A DNA stretch of 64,000 nt, taken from the IMG/VR virus record IMGVR_UViG_3300027782_000029, positions 1-64,000 of that record; one strand, given 5' to 3'. Origin of the DNA: a virus. Positions 53,238 through 60,970 of the stretch are shown piece by piece. The notes below the pieces were generated by a model. That model was not told the DNA's origin and searched no databases. It worked only from the letters and a program-made list of their open reading frames with translations. Each line of letters opens with the position of its first letter. The first letter of the stretch is position 1. Position numbers and translations under genes: made by a program.

Positions 53238-53426
53238 ATGACACATGAAGCAATCGACGCCTTGGAGGAGAACTTCTTCCACCAAGACGCCAATGCCATC
53301 AAGAAGCACTACAACGGCTCAAAGGCCTACCAGTGCTGCAACGATGAACACTGCACCAACAACCGCAAGGTCGCTGGTCGCAAAGGCCTCATCAACAACA
53401 ACGCCAAGAACAAGAACAACAAATAG
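53238..53426 (+). CDS. 62-aa Asn/Lys-rich protein with Cys pair
   Basis: ATG 53238 (GGAGA upstream) gives a short protein with CCNDEHC near residue 32, possibly metal-binding, then a strongly basic Asn/Lys tail. Nucleic-acid binding is plausible. The tail looks low-complexity. Function unknown. Confidence 0.55.
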   Translation: MTHEAIDALEENFFHQDANAIKKHYNGSKAYQCCNDEHCTNNRKVAGRKGLINNNAKNKNNK

Positions 53427-53460
53427 TTTAAGTTAACTGGTGTTAAAAAAGAAACTCTTT

Positions 53461-53521
53461 CCCTGGGATCTTCGGATCCTGGGGTTTTCTTTTTATGGGT
53501 AGCAAGTTGACCACAAGGTCA
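53461..53521 (+). promoter_or_regulatory. Module 3: terminator, TATGGGTA, leader hairpin
   Basis: CCTGGGATC / GATCCTGGGG terminator with T-tract, TATGGGTA at 53494-53501, then TGACC-ACAA-GGTCA at 53508-53521. The first and last arm bases differ from other copies in a paired way (TGACC/GGTCA instead of AGACC/GGTCT). Confidence 0.6.
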
Positions 53522-53547
53522 GACCCGATCATGAGGAGGTTAATCTC

Positions 53548-53781
53548 ATGAAAGAAACAACCACGTTGGTTACTCCAACACAGCCACCAGAAGCGTCATT
53601 TGACTCTCTCCGAGCATCTCTTAAGATGTTCAACGAGTACTACGCAAAGAAGGATTATGTTCGTGCATGCATTCTTTCGAAGCAAGTATCTGGAATCAAA
53701 GCAGAGATGCTAGCAAAAGCTGACGAGTCATATCGCTCAGCACTCGACTGGCATATCGAGTACATCATCCTCAACGGATGA
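53548..53781 (+). CDS. 77-aa helical protein, unknown
   Basis: ATG 53548 with AGGAGG upstream. A helical protein with an SLKMFNEYYAKKDYVRA segment and a C-terminal helix resembling a TPR-like hairpin. A small adaptor role is possible; no family recognised. Confidence 0.6.
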   Translation: MKETTTLVTPTQPPEASFDSLRASLKMFNEYYAKKDYVRACILSKQVSGIKAEMLAKADESYRSALDWHIEYIILNG

Positions 53782-53793
53782 TCCATTGTCCTT

Positions 53794-53904
53794 TATGGGC
53801 AATAGACAATACCTAGCAGCGTTCTGTTAGAAGAGAAGGAAGACTCCCTTAGGGGAGTTTTTCTTTTATGGGTAAACACTAGACCACAAGTAACCCAAGT
53901 GGTC
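53794..53904 (+). promoter_or_regulatory. Module 4, with a degenerate extra TATGGGCA copy
   Basis: A TATGGGCA-ATAGACAA copy at 53794-53801 precedes a 30-base conserved spacer (53810-53838, also present at 56378). Then ACTCCC / GGGAGT hairpin, T-tract and TATGGGTA at 53867-53874, and GACCAC / GTGGTC (53882-53887 and 53899-53904), a hairpin with a longer loop. Confidence 0.5.
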
Positions 53905-53928
53905 ACAATAGACATGGGAGGTTAATCC

Positions 53929-54546
53929 ATGTTAGTACTATTCACCGTGGCGTTCGTCGTCACCCTCACCGCTGCAGTATACATGCAATTCAGTTCACAA
54001 GCTGAGAAGTATGTTCTGCAGTACAGCCCAGATGCTGATGCATTCCTTATCCTTGGATCTGGAATCATGGGCATATTGAGCTTGCTTGCATTGGCCAACT
54101 CAGGGCTTAACATTTATGTAGGATTTGCAGTCTTATTATTTGGTTGGGTTCCGTGTGCTCTAATTGGAGTACGCATTGAGAAGATCCGAGAAAACTTGTG
54201 CAAACAGCGTGCATTACCTGCGGGTCATAACGCTCAACTTGCAGCATCTTTCGGGATGTCAGAGTTTGATAAAGCTGGCACTTGTGAAAAATGCCTTAAG
54301 AAAGGGCATGTTCGTAGGTACTTCCATCAGCAGCACGGGTGGATTCTTTCACTTTGTGTTGACAGTGTAAGGTGCGATGCAAATGTAATTTATTGTGTTG
54401 TGGATTTTGCAGATGACTTTGTTCTCTATACGGGGACATGGGAAAATTGCAATCAAGTAATGCAAGAAAACTACGGAGGTCTGCAAGTTATACCTCACGC
54501 AAACATTACCAAACAAATGTGGTTGCAACTTCGTAACCAGCTTTAA
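53929..54546 (+). CDS. Membrane protein with Cys-rich soluble domain
   Basis: A 205-aa protein: N-terminal span (about 2-20), two further spans (about 38-58 and 62-82), then a soluble domain from residue 88 with CEKC (near 119-122) and several later Cys residues that could form a zinc or disulphide site. GGGAGG precedes the start. Located in the module region as a single-gene unit. Function unknown; membrane remodelling or exclusion are possible. Confidence 0.6.
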   Translation: MLVLFTVAFVVTLTAAVYMQFSSQAEKYVLQYSPDADAFLILGSGIMGILSLLALANSGLNIYVGFAVLLFGWVPCALIGVRIEKIRENLCKQRALPAGHNAQLAASFGMSEFDKAGTCEKCLKKGHVRRYFHQQHGWILSLCVDSVRCDANVIYCVVDFADDFVLYTGTWENCNQVMQENYGGLQVIPHANITKQMWLQLRNQL

Positions 54547-54566
54547 GATAAAGCAATAAAGATTAC

Positions 54567-54608
54567 CCTTGGGGACTTCGGTCCTCAGGGGTTTTCTTTT
54601 TATGGGTA
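54567..54608 (+). promoter_or_regulatory. Module 5: terminator and TATGGGTA
   Basis: CTTGGGGAC / GTCCTCAGGGG hairpin with T-tract, TATGGGTA at 54601-54608, then TTTGACCACAAGT. The leader hairpin is weak here. The 40-base terminator block is nearly identical to module 1, a likely duplication. Confidence 0.5.
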
Positions 54609-54657
54609 GGTGTTTGACCACAAGTAAAAGCCAACAACAATTCCTAAGGAGGAAACC

Positions 54658-54936
54658 ATGGCACCAAACACCAACAGCGATTACGTACTCGAGATTCTCG
54701 AACAAGTAATAGCACACACAAAACAAGTAGTAGAAAAAGGATACTGCAATTGCTTTTGCAATGCATATCATTCAGATACTGAGAAAACTGCACAGTTCAA
54801 CTGTGTTCCCGCAGAACGCCTTTACAGCGTAATGCGTGGAGAAGAACAGAACTACGAGGAGGATGTCAATAACATCACGCCTTTCAAGTTCATCTGGATG
54901 GATAACAACATTCAGGATCGCAACTGGTTCTTGTAA
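54658..54936 (+). CDS. 92-aa protein with Cys cluster, unknown
   Basis: ATG 54658 with AAGGAGG upstream. Residues 29-34 read CNCFCN, a possible metal site, in a helical chain. The C-terminal half is acidic with an aromatic NWFL end. Function unknown. Confidence 0.6.
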   Translation: MAPNTNSDYVLEILEQVIAHTKQVVEKGYCNCFCNAYHSDTEKTAQFNCVPAERLYSVMRGEEQNYEEDVNNITPFKFIWMDNNIQDRNWFL

Positions 54937-54969
54937 CCTAGTTGTAAACACCTACCCAAAAGATAAAGA

Positions 54970-55024
54970 ATACCACACATCCAGTGTGGTTTTTCTTTTA
55001 TGGGTAGACTATAGACCTCAGGTC
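54970..55024 (+). promoter_or_regulatory. Module 6: terminator, TATGGGTA, leader hairpin
   Basis: CCACA / TGTGG hairpin with T-tract, TATGGGTA at 54999-55006, then GACC-TCA-GGTC at 55014-55024. The hairpin resembles that of the element at 58896 (shared CACATCCAGTG). Confidence 0.55.
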
Positions 55025-55138
55025 AACCCAGGGTGCGTCCCTTCCCAATTGGGAGAATCAGCATGCTGGTCTCAGCATCGTACAGAGGCAGTCGTGCACT
55101 AATTCCAGTGTATGCACCGACATGTTCCAGGAGGAATC

Positions 55139-55447
55139 ATGGCAAACATCAAATGTGTCGCTTGCAAAGGCGTACACCCAACAGTATCTGCACTCAAAGC
55201 ATGCCACATGGCAAACAATGCTCTGATTGCAGACAAAACCAGCACCGTCAAGACCACCAAGGTTGAGAAGGCTAAGAGCTACAAGCTTTTCACCTTCGAC
55301 ACCGAGGCTGCTCGTGATGCGTTCATCCAGGCAACCCCTGGTGCACAGGTGCTGACAACCAGCGTCAAGAAGGTAAACGTGTTCAACCAGGACACTAATG
55401 CCTACGAGATGGTAGTAACCAAGACCTTCAAGGTCATCGTTAAATAA
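55139..55447 (+). CDS. Zinc-finger and basic protein, unknown
   Basis: Start ATG 55139 (AGGAGG upstream) gives 102 aa. The N-terminus has CVACKGVHPTVSALKACH (residues 6-23), a CxxC pair plus C-x-H, a possible zinc finger. The rest is alpha/beta, with an ARDAFIQATPGAQVL segment and a C-terminal strand pair. A DNA- or RNA-binding regulator is plausible. It is followed without a module by the 71-aa zinc-ribbon gene, in the same transcript. Confidence 0.6.
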   Translation: MANIKCVACKGVHPTVSALKACHMANNALIADKTSTVKTTKVEKAKSYKLFTFDTEAARDAFIQATPGAQVLTTSVKKVNVFNQDTNAYEMVVTKTFKVIVK

Positions 55448-55460
55448 TCCATTGACAAGG

Positions 55461-55487
55461 TGTGAGCTAGAGGTCAGCTCTCACCAA
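55461..55487 (+). promoter_or_regulatory. Leader hairpin between two zinc-finger genes
   Basis: A GGTG-x-GAGCT / AGCTC-x-CACC hairpin (about 55461-55487) with AGAGGTC in its loop region lies upstream of the ribosome site of the 55518 gene. There is no TATGGGTA or terminator here, so it is likely a leader or internal mRNA structure. Confidence 0.4.
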
Positions 55488-55517
55488 GTCGGGATTACCA
55501 GAACAAAGGAGTCAGAA

Positions 55518-55733
55518 ATGGCTTATCAAGGCTGGCACACCAAATGTAAAGTTTGTGGATGCACACTGCGGCCAGGAGAGGGAGAGTTCATCTCTTACCC
55601 ATTCCAGCAGGCATTGTGCACCAAACACTTTGCAGACTGGAAACAGAACATTGCAGATCGCAAGGCTACAGCAAAAGCCAAGCGTGAAACAGAACAACAG
55701 AAGAAGCTGAACAAGCCAACACTGTTTGACTAA
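55518..55733 (+). CDS. 71-aa zinc-ribbon protein
   Basis: ATG 55518 with AAAGGAG upstream. Residues 10-13 (CKVC) plus CGC, and a later CTKH, give a probable zinc site. The C-terminal half is a charged helix. Cotranscribed with the preceding zinc-finger gene. DNA or RNA binding likely. Confidence 0.6.
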   Translation: MAYQGWHTKCKVCGCTLRPGEGEFISYPFQQALCTKHFADWKQNIADRKATAKAKRETEQQKKLNKPTLFD

Positions 55734-55760
55734 CTGAGTCTTCGGACAAGGTGAGGAGAG

Positions 55761-55809
55761 ACCCCTTCGGGGGTTTCTCTTTTATGGGTAAATCCTAGAC
55801 CACAGGTCT
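55761..55809 (+). promoter_or_regulatory. Module 7: terminator, TATGGGTA, leader hairpin
   Basis: ACCCC-TTCG-GGGGT hairpin, T-tract, TATGGGTA at 55783-55790 and a perfect AGACC-ACA-GGTCT hairpin at 55797-55809. Confidence 0.65.
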
Positions 55810-55833
55810 GGGCCCAACAAGAAAGAAAGAATA

Positions 55834-56355
55834 ATGGAAGCAAAGGAAGTCTATCACATTGCGTTTACTGGACATCGTCCAAATAAACTCGGTGGTTATG
55901 ATGACAACAGCCCTAAGCGTATAGCTTTAAGGCAAGAAATTCAAGAAACATTACAGCGTGCTGTAGTCAAGTACGGAAATACTCATGAGATTATTGTTAT
56001 CTCGGGTGGTGCTCTTGGTGTAGATCAAGATGCTGCTCGTGTTGCATATCAAATGAACATTCCGTTTATTGTCGCACAGCCGTGTAAGAATCATGAATCA
56101 AAGTGGCCTAAGGAGTCACAGATCAAATACAAGAAGATGATTGAGTTAGCTCATGAAGTTATACTTGTAAGCGATGGAACATATCCTGAACTTGGAGCTA
56201 AGTGCATGCAAGACCGTAACATTTGGATGGTTGATCACTGCGATGCTTTGATTGCTGTTTGGGATGGAACATCAGGCGGAACAGCTAACTGTGTTGGATA
56301 TGCGAAACGTGTCGGCAAACCAATTGTTTACATTGACCCAACCAACATTGCTTAA
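55834..56355 (+). CDS. SLOG-family (YpsA / DUF1273-like) protein
   Basis: A 173-aa protein with the SLOG fold pattern: AFTGHRPNKLGGY at the N-terminus, VISGGALGVDQDA (about 55-67), NRN/DR-type loop QDRNIWMVD, and WDGTSGGTANCV near the C-terminus. SLOG proteins bind nucleotide ligands, and some function in phage-defence signalling. The phage copy could sense or quench a host signal; that is inference. Single-gene unit between modules 7 and 8. Confidence 0.8.
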   Translation: MEAKEVYHIAFTGHRPNKLGGYDDNSPKRIALRQEIQETLQRAVVKYGNTHEIIVISGGALGVDQDAARVAYQMNIPFIVAQPCKNHESKWPKESQIKYKKMIELAHEVILVSDGTYPELGAKCMQDRNIWMVDHCDALIAVWDGTSGGTANCVGYAKRVGKPIVYIDPTNIA

Positions 56356-56377
56356 CTAACAATAAAAATAAGAATAT

Positions 56378-56457
56378 ACCTAGCAGCATTCTGTTAGAAG
56401 AAAAGAGAACTCCTTCGGGAGTTTTCTTTTTATGGGTAGATCCTAGACCACAGGTCT
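56378..56457 (+). promoter_or_regulatory. Module 8: conserved spacer, terminator, TATGGGTA, leader hairpin
   Basis: Starts with ACCTAGCAGC-x-TTCTGTTAG, nearly identical to 53810. Then AACTCC-TTCG-GGAGTT hairpin, T-tract, TATGGGTA at 56431-56438 and AGACC-ACA-GGTCT at 56445-56457, followed by the gene at 56522. Confidence 0.65.
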
Positions 56458-56521
56458 GGGGTTACAACCCAAACCGCGTATGGACGGCCTTCCATACACC
56501 TACAGCACAGGAGGTGCTAAC

Positions 56522-58861
56522 ATGCCGTTTCACGGTATCGTAAGGCGTGCAGGTAAGTGGTTTCGACTACTGACCGATGCGCCGCTTCTTGAGGGCGACC
56601 AAGTCCTTGAGGAGTTCAACAGTGGGTCTTACACACCCGCCTTCCTCAACCAATTCTTCTCGGGTAAATACCGAGTAGAGGTTCGGAAGCACAAGTCACG
56701 TCGTAAGTATGCTGGTTCAAAGCATGCTCCCGGTGTGACAAGTGAAGAGCTGTTTTCTAGTGAAGTAATTCGCTGGTCAACTGCTTCAGAGCAACACATA
56801 GTGCGAGTCAAGGGCAACCAAGGCTGGCTCTCTTGCTTCAACGAGATTGGACTCATTATCCAAAACTCGAAGAAGATGTCCAAGAGGCTAGCTGAAATTG
56901 TCAGGACAACTTGCGCTTGGTTGTACGTAGAGGATGGATCTCTCAGTATTGAGGTCATCGAACATTCCCTCCCAGAGAGGTATGTAGATGGCATCAGTGC
57001 AATGAGCCGTTCTCTTGCGTGCAGCTGTATCATGTCCAACACCAACGCAACACGTCGGTGGAGGGCTCGTGAACTATGGAAGATTCGCACTGGCCAAACA
57101 GCCAATGTAATCTTTCGGATGCTCACGCCAGATGGATTGATTAAGGGTAATGCCTTTGTCCTTCCCCGAAAGATGATGAATGGTTATGACGTTCGCACGT
57201 TTGCACCAAACATCAAGTCCGAAATCCGTACCAATGGATGGCAATGGCTAACAATCGAACCAACTTATGGAGCAATTCCAATTAAGTCGGACGATTTAAC
57301 CCATGCTATCTATCGTGGGATTAACGGTCTGTATGACGACGCAACTCTACTTGCTTCTCTATCAGGAATGTTGAAGAATTTCTTCAATGACCTTATGGAA
57401 GGCAAGCGTTCTGAGTGGCTTACTCGTTTAGCTAATGCTGAACATGTAGTCCATGAAGACGATGAAGAGCGTTTCAGTGCAGATCGTGGACTGGTCGGCA
57501 TCCTTCAGGATAGAATTGCTGAGCTTTACAAGCTTGGTGTTTCGTTGACTGCTAGTCAGACTCTCATGTTCTTGAGTGTCAATGGCTTACGCAAGCAACT
57601 CCTGACGGACAAGACAGTAGATGACGGTAACGGTAGTCACAGGAAGTTACGCTCCTGGGAAGACAAAACCCGTCATTGGTTTCCTGTGCCATGGGCATAC
57701 TCTGCTCATATCATGACACAAGAAGCCTTGCAACTCTTCGGATTCCCTGTAACAAGCAGGAGCTGGGGCTATTATCATAAAGCTACTCATAGTTTTGTGG
57801 TACCCGGTGAATTCTTTGACAAGCACTACGCTGACCATGGTGGTTGGGACCTCGACGATTCTGTCAAGGTTCATATCCGATTCATCAAGTTTCCTAACGG
57901 AGACATCAAGCCAATGGCTATCCTGCTACGCAACCCAAATGACTTTGGTGAGTGGAGCATGATTCCTGTAGCAAAGGCTGGACCTGTATTTCATCAGTAC
58001 ACGGAACAACCTCCTGTAGTGGACTACGAGCAACTAACAACATTAGTTCCTCAGTTCTCTACGGTCAAGGATAGGCTAGACATTGGTAATCTTCCTGGTT
58101 CTCTCACTTTTGGTGAAGAGTTCTCATTGGAAGATGAGCTGCGTGTTCGCACAACTGCTCTGATGTTTCCTGCTGGAACTGGTGGTGCCGTACTGCCAAA
58201 GATGCTCCATGCTGCCCTCGTCGGTGGTTATCTGCCCAAGCTATATGCTCCCAATGAGGAAATCATTGATGCACTACAGCAAGGGTCAGCTACACCTGAG
58301 GACGTCATGGTCATCCAACAGTACGTGAGCTACATCTTCTCACAACTTGCTATGGAAACTGGCGGTGAAATCGATGCATTCTGGTACAATACCAGACTGT
58401 TCGAGGCACTTGCTGACAACCATGGCTTGCATTGTGGTGAGCTAGAGGATTCCCCTTGGATTTCTCTGCACACTCAACGTGAGGAGATGGTTCAGTCTGC
58501 GCTTAAAGCAATGACTAACTGGCTCAATGCTACCATCACAAAGCCTGAACTCTTGGATGAGATCGAATGGACAACTGAAGAATATATCAGTGCACCAAAC
58601 GAGCTCAACAAGATCAAGGCAGCAAAGAACCGATCCCTTAACTGGGTGGCTGAATTCGTTCAGTTACTTGAGGAGTCGGATGCCGAACATGGCGAAGAAC
58701 GTACGAATCGTAAGATCCTGCGTCTAGCCAACCAAGCATTTGCTGCCAAGGATCAGTACCCAGGCGCTAACCATGATCAGTGGCTGTACAGTTTCTCTGC
58801 AAAGAGCGACAAGCAGCCAGTGGATTGGTTCATCCGAGCACTGAAGGCTCAACAGTCCTGA
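56522..58861 (+). CDS. Large DLDD-motif protein, possible polymerase-like enzyme
   Basis: Start ATG 56522 (CAGGAGG upstream) gives 779 aa, the largest gene of the early region. It has no membrane span and a mixed alpha/beta composition. Residues 440-449 read GGWDLDDSVKVH, which recalls the DxDGD metal-binding loop of two-barrel RNA polymerases (QDE-1, YonO, beta-prime), though one Gly is missing and a following LLRNPNDFGEW lies after rather than before it. This makes the polymerase idea weak. The C-terminal third is helical. Other folds are possible. Its 5' module is complete (module 8). Confidence 0.5.
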   Translation: MPFHGIVRRAGKWFRLLTDAPLLEGDQVLEEFNSGSYTPAFLNQFFSGKYRVEVRKHKSRRKYAGSKHAPGVTSEELFSSEVIRWSTASEQHIVRVKGNQGWLSCFNEIGLIIQNSKKMSKRLAEIVRTTCAWLYVEDGSLSIEVIEHSLPERYVDGISAMSRSLACSCIMSNTNATRRWRARELWKIRTGQTANVIFRMLTPDGLIKGNAFVLPRKMMNGYDVRTFAPNIKSEIRTNGWQWLTIEPTYGAIPIKSDDLTHAIYRGINGLYDDATLLASLSGMLKNFFNDLMEGKRSEWLTRLANAEHVVHEDDEERFSADRGLVGILQDRIAELYKLGVSLTASQTLMFLSVNGLRKQLLTDKTVDDGNGSHRKLRSWEDKTRHWFPVPWAYSAHIMTQEALQLFGFPVTSRSWGYYHKATHSFVVPGEFFDKHYADHGGWDLDDSVKVHIRFIKFPNGDIKPMAILLRNPNDFGEWSMIPVAKAGPVFHQYTEQPPVVDYEQLTTLVPQFSTVKDRLDIGNLPGSLTFGEEFSLEDELRVRTTALMFPAGTGGAVLPKMLHAALVGGYLPKLYAPNEEIIDALQQGSATPEDVMVIQQYVSYIFSQLAMETGGEIDAFWYNTRLFEALADNHGLHCGELEDSPWISLHTQREEMVQSALKAMTNWLNATITKPELLDEIEWTTEEYISAPNELNKIKAAKNRSLNWVAEFVQLLEESDAEHGEERTNRKILRLANQAFAAKDQYPGANHDQWLYSFSAKSDKQPVDWFIRALKAQQS

Positions 58862-59202
58862 CCTAGTCAGTCAGAAGAAGAAGGGATTCCCTCTGCTACA
58901 CATCCAGTGTAGTAGGGGGTTTTCTTTTTATGGTGACAGGGTAGACCACAGGCCTCTAGCTAGACCTCAGGTCTTCCCTCAATCCTCAAGCCTAACCTCA
59001 GGTTTCGGAGTAAAAGATTTATAATTATAAGTCTCATCTTCTAAATTCGGGGGGTGAGTTTGGCCTGACCTCAGAGTTGGGCTAAAAAGAAGGGACGTCA
59101 CCGTGGCGTTCTAAAGTCTGCTTGGACCATTCGTGGTTCAATCAGAAAAGAAGGGAGACTCGCGTGCCCTCAATAACAGCGAGTAGATACTTTGGAGGTA
59201 TC
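58862..59202 (+). promoter_or_regulatory. Non-coding region with repeated ACCTCAGGT hairpins
   Basis: After the gene: CTACAC / GTGTAG terminator (58896-58912) and a degenerate TATGGTGA at 58929. Then a chain of short palindromes: GTAGACCACAGGCC (58941), AGACCTCAGGTCT (58962-58974), AACCTCAGGTT (58994-59004) and GACCTCAGAGTT (59067-59078). Two AAAAGAAGGG copies follow (59084, 59145). No gene of good quality was found in the gap. Confidence 0.5.
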
Positions 59203-59571
59203 ATGTCCCATTCAATCATCCCAACAATCACTTGGGTAAATCCCGAGCTGGCTGCCAGTGGTCGGACCGTCAAGGTTCTTCTCACTCACGAGTCATTTCC
59301 TGCTGGAGTTTCGCACTTTGCGTACATTCCTGTTGGAGCTGCACCTCGTAAGTGGGACCGCATTGAGGCAACTACCGTCAAGGTTGGTGAAGTCCAGTAT
59401 GACTACACCGATACCGTGACTGGTGACGTTGTCGCACTCAAGGTTCCACGCGCACAAGTCTCCTTCTTTGGTGACTGCGCATTGGTCAACCCAGCTCCAG
59501 TTCAGCCTACCCAGTGGGCTGACAAGCGTACATCTGCCCCTGCAACTGAAGCCGTTTCCGAACCCTTCTAG
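59203..59571 (+). CDS. 122-aa beta-rich protein, unknown
   Basis: ATG 59203 with GGAGG upstream. A beta-rich, Pro/Thr/Val-rich protein with an SHFAYIPVG segment and TDTVTGDVVALKV strands. The flexible C-terminus ends in EAVSEPF, an acidic peptide closing in Pro-Phe, as do SSB tails. Codon use differs from its neighbours (GTC, CTC and CGG are present). Function unknown. Confidence 0.6.
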   Translation: MSHSIIPTITWVNPELAASGRTVKVLLTHESFPAGVSHFAYIPVGAAPRKWDRIEATTVKVGEVQYDYTDTVTGDVVALKVPRAQVSFFGDCALVNPAPVQPTQWADKRTSAPATEAVSEPF

Positions 59572-59880
59572 TTGCTTGGGCCTTGTGCTCTACTCTTGAA
59601 TCAGGTACCTCGGCATCATTCCTTTATTGGTTTGATGCCGGGGTTTACCTTTATTTTTTCCAGTCACTCGTCGACCCACTCGCTTCGCTCGGGGTCTACT
59701 CGTGCCTGGACAGTCGCTACGCGCCTGGTACGCCATTATGGTTGTACTGGGTTTTACATTTTTTCTAAAAGAGTTAGACCTCAGGGTTCTAAACCTTTTT
59801 ATTTTTGGGCTTTACCCCCAAGATCACCTAAAAACCCATCTGAAAAGAAGGGGCAATACCCAAAAGCTTCAAGGAGAAAC
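59572..59880 (+). other. Non-coding gap with terminator
   Basis: Contains a terminator hairpin, CGGCATCA / TGATGCCG at 59611-59640, with a T-rich stretch after it. A CTCGCTTCGCTCG palindrome at about 59679-59692, a TTAGACCTCAGGG repeat near 59773, a TTTTTATTTTTGGG stretch and a GAAAAGAAGGG copy at 59842. No convincing gene. Confidence 0.5.
59611..59640 (+). terminator. Terminator after the 59203 gene
   Basis: Eight-base-pair stem CGGCATCA / TGATGCCG with a 14-base loop, followed by GGGG and a T-rich segment (TTTATTTTTT). Confidence 0.6.
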
Positions 59881-60066
59881 ATGAAACTTTCAGAAATAAC
59901 CAAAAACACACTACGCGCACGGGATCTCATTGATCTTGCTAACGCCCAACTCAACAAAGCGGAATCAACGCTTGACCTTGTTCAATGGATCTCACCCTCA
60001 GGTGACCTCTACATTGAGCCAAAATCAGCAATCATCGACATGATCCACAACGGATCTTGGAAATAA
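59881..60066 (+). CDS. 61-aa helical protein, unknown
   Basis: ATG 59881 with AAGGAG upstream. A charged, helical protein beginning MKLSEITKNTLRARDLIDLA. Lies in a single-gene unit with a strong terminator after it (60079). No family recognised. Confidence 0.6.
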   Translation: MKLSEITKNTLRARDLIDLANAQLNKAESTLDLVQWISPSGDLYIEPKSAIIDMIHNGSWK

Positions 60067-60078
60067 CAAAATTTGCAT

Positions 60079-60145
60079 GACACCTCCCGGTTGTGAATGG
60101 TCAGTTTAATCGCTGGCCATTCACACTGGTGTCTTGTTTTTTATT
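60079..60145 (+). terminator. Strong two-part terminator
   Basis: GACACC (60079-60084) pairs with GGTGTC (60128-60133), and inside it TGTGAATGG pairs with CCATTCACA. A T-tract (TTGTTTTTTATTTT) follows, then the start of the next unit. Confidence 0.75.
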
Positions 60146-60200
60146 TTAGGGTTTAACCCTAAGACCACCTAAAAAGAAGGGCTATATAAAAGGAGATTTT

Positions 60201-60401
60201 ATGCCTGAAACAATATTCAATTCATATTTCTTAGTAAATTTTAAATCAAACGTCATTATAAAATGGGGTACTGAAATAGAAATGCAGAAATTACAATACG
60301 AATTTATTTATTTAGATTTAAATATAGTTACATTTGAAAATTTAACACAAACAATGAAAAGCTCACTAGAGTTTTACACTAACAACAAGGAGACATACTA
60401 A
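60201..60401 (+). CDS. 66-aa protein, unknown
   Basis: AAAGGAG precedes ATG 60201. Mostly alpha/beta with a hydrophobic YLVNFKS-like strand early and a Gln/Asn/Thr-rich C-terminus. Its stop (TAA) overlaps the next ATG by one base, the pattern of coupled small genes in this region. Function unknown. Confidence 0.55.
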   Translation: MPETIFNSYFLVNFKSNVIIKWGTEIEMQKLQYEFIYLDLNIVTFENLTQTMKSSLEFYTNNKETY

Positions 60402-60574
60402 TGTCAGTAATAATCAATCGTATGCGCTGGCTTTCAGCTGGCTTATACCTCGGAATGTTCATCGTCTATCTTATAGAGTCATACTCTGAAGATGACGAAA
60501 AGACTATAGACCTAACTCAAAACTGGTCTAACTACAAGCACAATCACACAAACAAGGAGACAACAAATGCGTAA
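60401..60574 (+). CDS. 57-aa membrane protein, unknown
   Basis: ATG 60401 to TAA 60574 encodes a protein with a hydrophobic span at about residues 10-25 (WLSAGLYLGMFIVYLI) and an acidic, then His/Asn-rich tail. It overlaps neighbours on both sides by a few bases. Likely a small membrane protein. Confidence 0.55.
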   Translation: MSVIINRMRWLSAGLYLGMFIVYLIESYSEDDEKTIDLTQNWSNYKHNHTNKETTNA

Positions 60575-60671
60575 GCATCTCGCAGTAGCATTCACCACAG
60601 TGTGTTTCGTCATCGGTTTATACGCCGGCGACAAAGCACGCTCTACATTCACGAAAAGGAAATACGCATGA
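60567..60671 (+). CDS. 34-aa membrane-anchored peptide
   Basis: ATG 60567 to TGA 60671. Hydrophobic stretch at residues 5-20 (LAVAFTTVCFVIGLYA) then basic tail. The stop overlaps the next start as ATGA. AAGGAG lies upstream. The overlap chain supports it. Confidence 0.5.
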   Translation: MRKHLAVAFTTVCFVIGLYAGDKARSTFTKRKYA

Positions 60672-60970
60672 ACCAAATTACATACATGCAATCATTAGAA
60701 CTTATTGATCTTGCGGCACAAGAAAACAGACTCTATCACCATAACGGTGGTCAAGCCTACATTCGCGTGTCTATGGACCTAAATGTCCTCATGATCATCG
60801 ATCACACAATGGCTAACAAAGCCGATGTTTCACTTTATGACGGCACTGCATACTTTAAAGAATGTGCTGGCTATAACCATGAACACTCAAAGCGTTTGCG
60901 TGAACACCCAACCACCATGGTTGAATGGTACACAAAGCATACGCTGTTAACAGAAATGCAGGCAGTATAA
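60668..60970 (+). CDS. 100-aa protein, unknown
   Basis: ATG 60668, overlapping the previous stop. A His-containing alpha/beta protein with an AYIRVSMDLNVLMIID strand and a C-terminal helix. Its TAA overlaps the ATG of the next gene. No motif recognised. Confidence 0.6.
   Translation: MNQITYMQSLELIDLAAQENRLYHHNGGQAYIRVSMDLNVLMIIDHTMANKADVSLYDGTAYFKECAGYNHEHSKRLREHPTTMVEWYTKHTLLTEMQAV

Noticed and set aside
53245-53436. Thr/Arg-rich overlapping frame at 53245
   Set aside because: Shifted shadow of the 62-aa gene, which has a proper ribosome site. Its composition reflects the Asn/Lys-rich codons in another frame.
59572-59880. Upstream extension of the 61-aa gene into a 164-aa frame
   Set aside because: The AAGGAG ribosome site sits right before the internal ATG 59881, and a terminator lies inside the extension, so the longer frame is not a gene.
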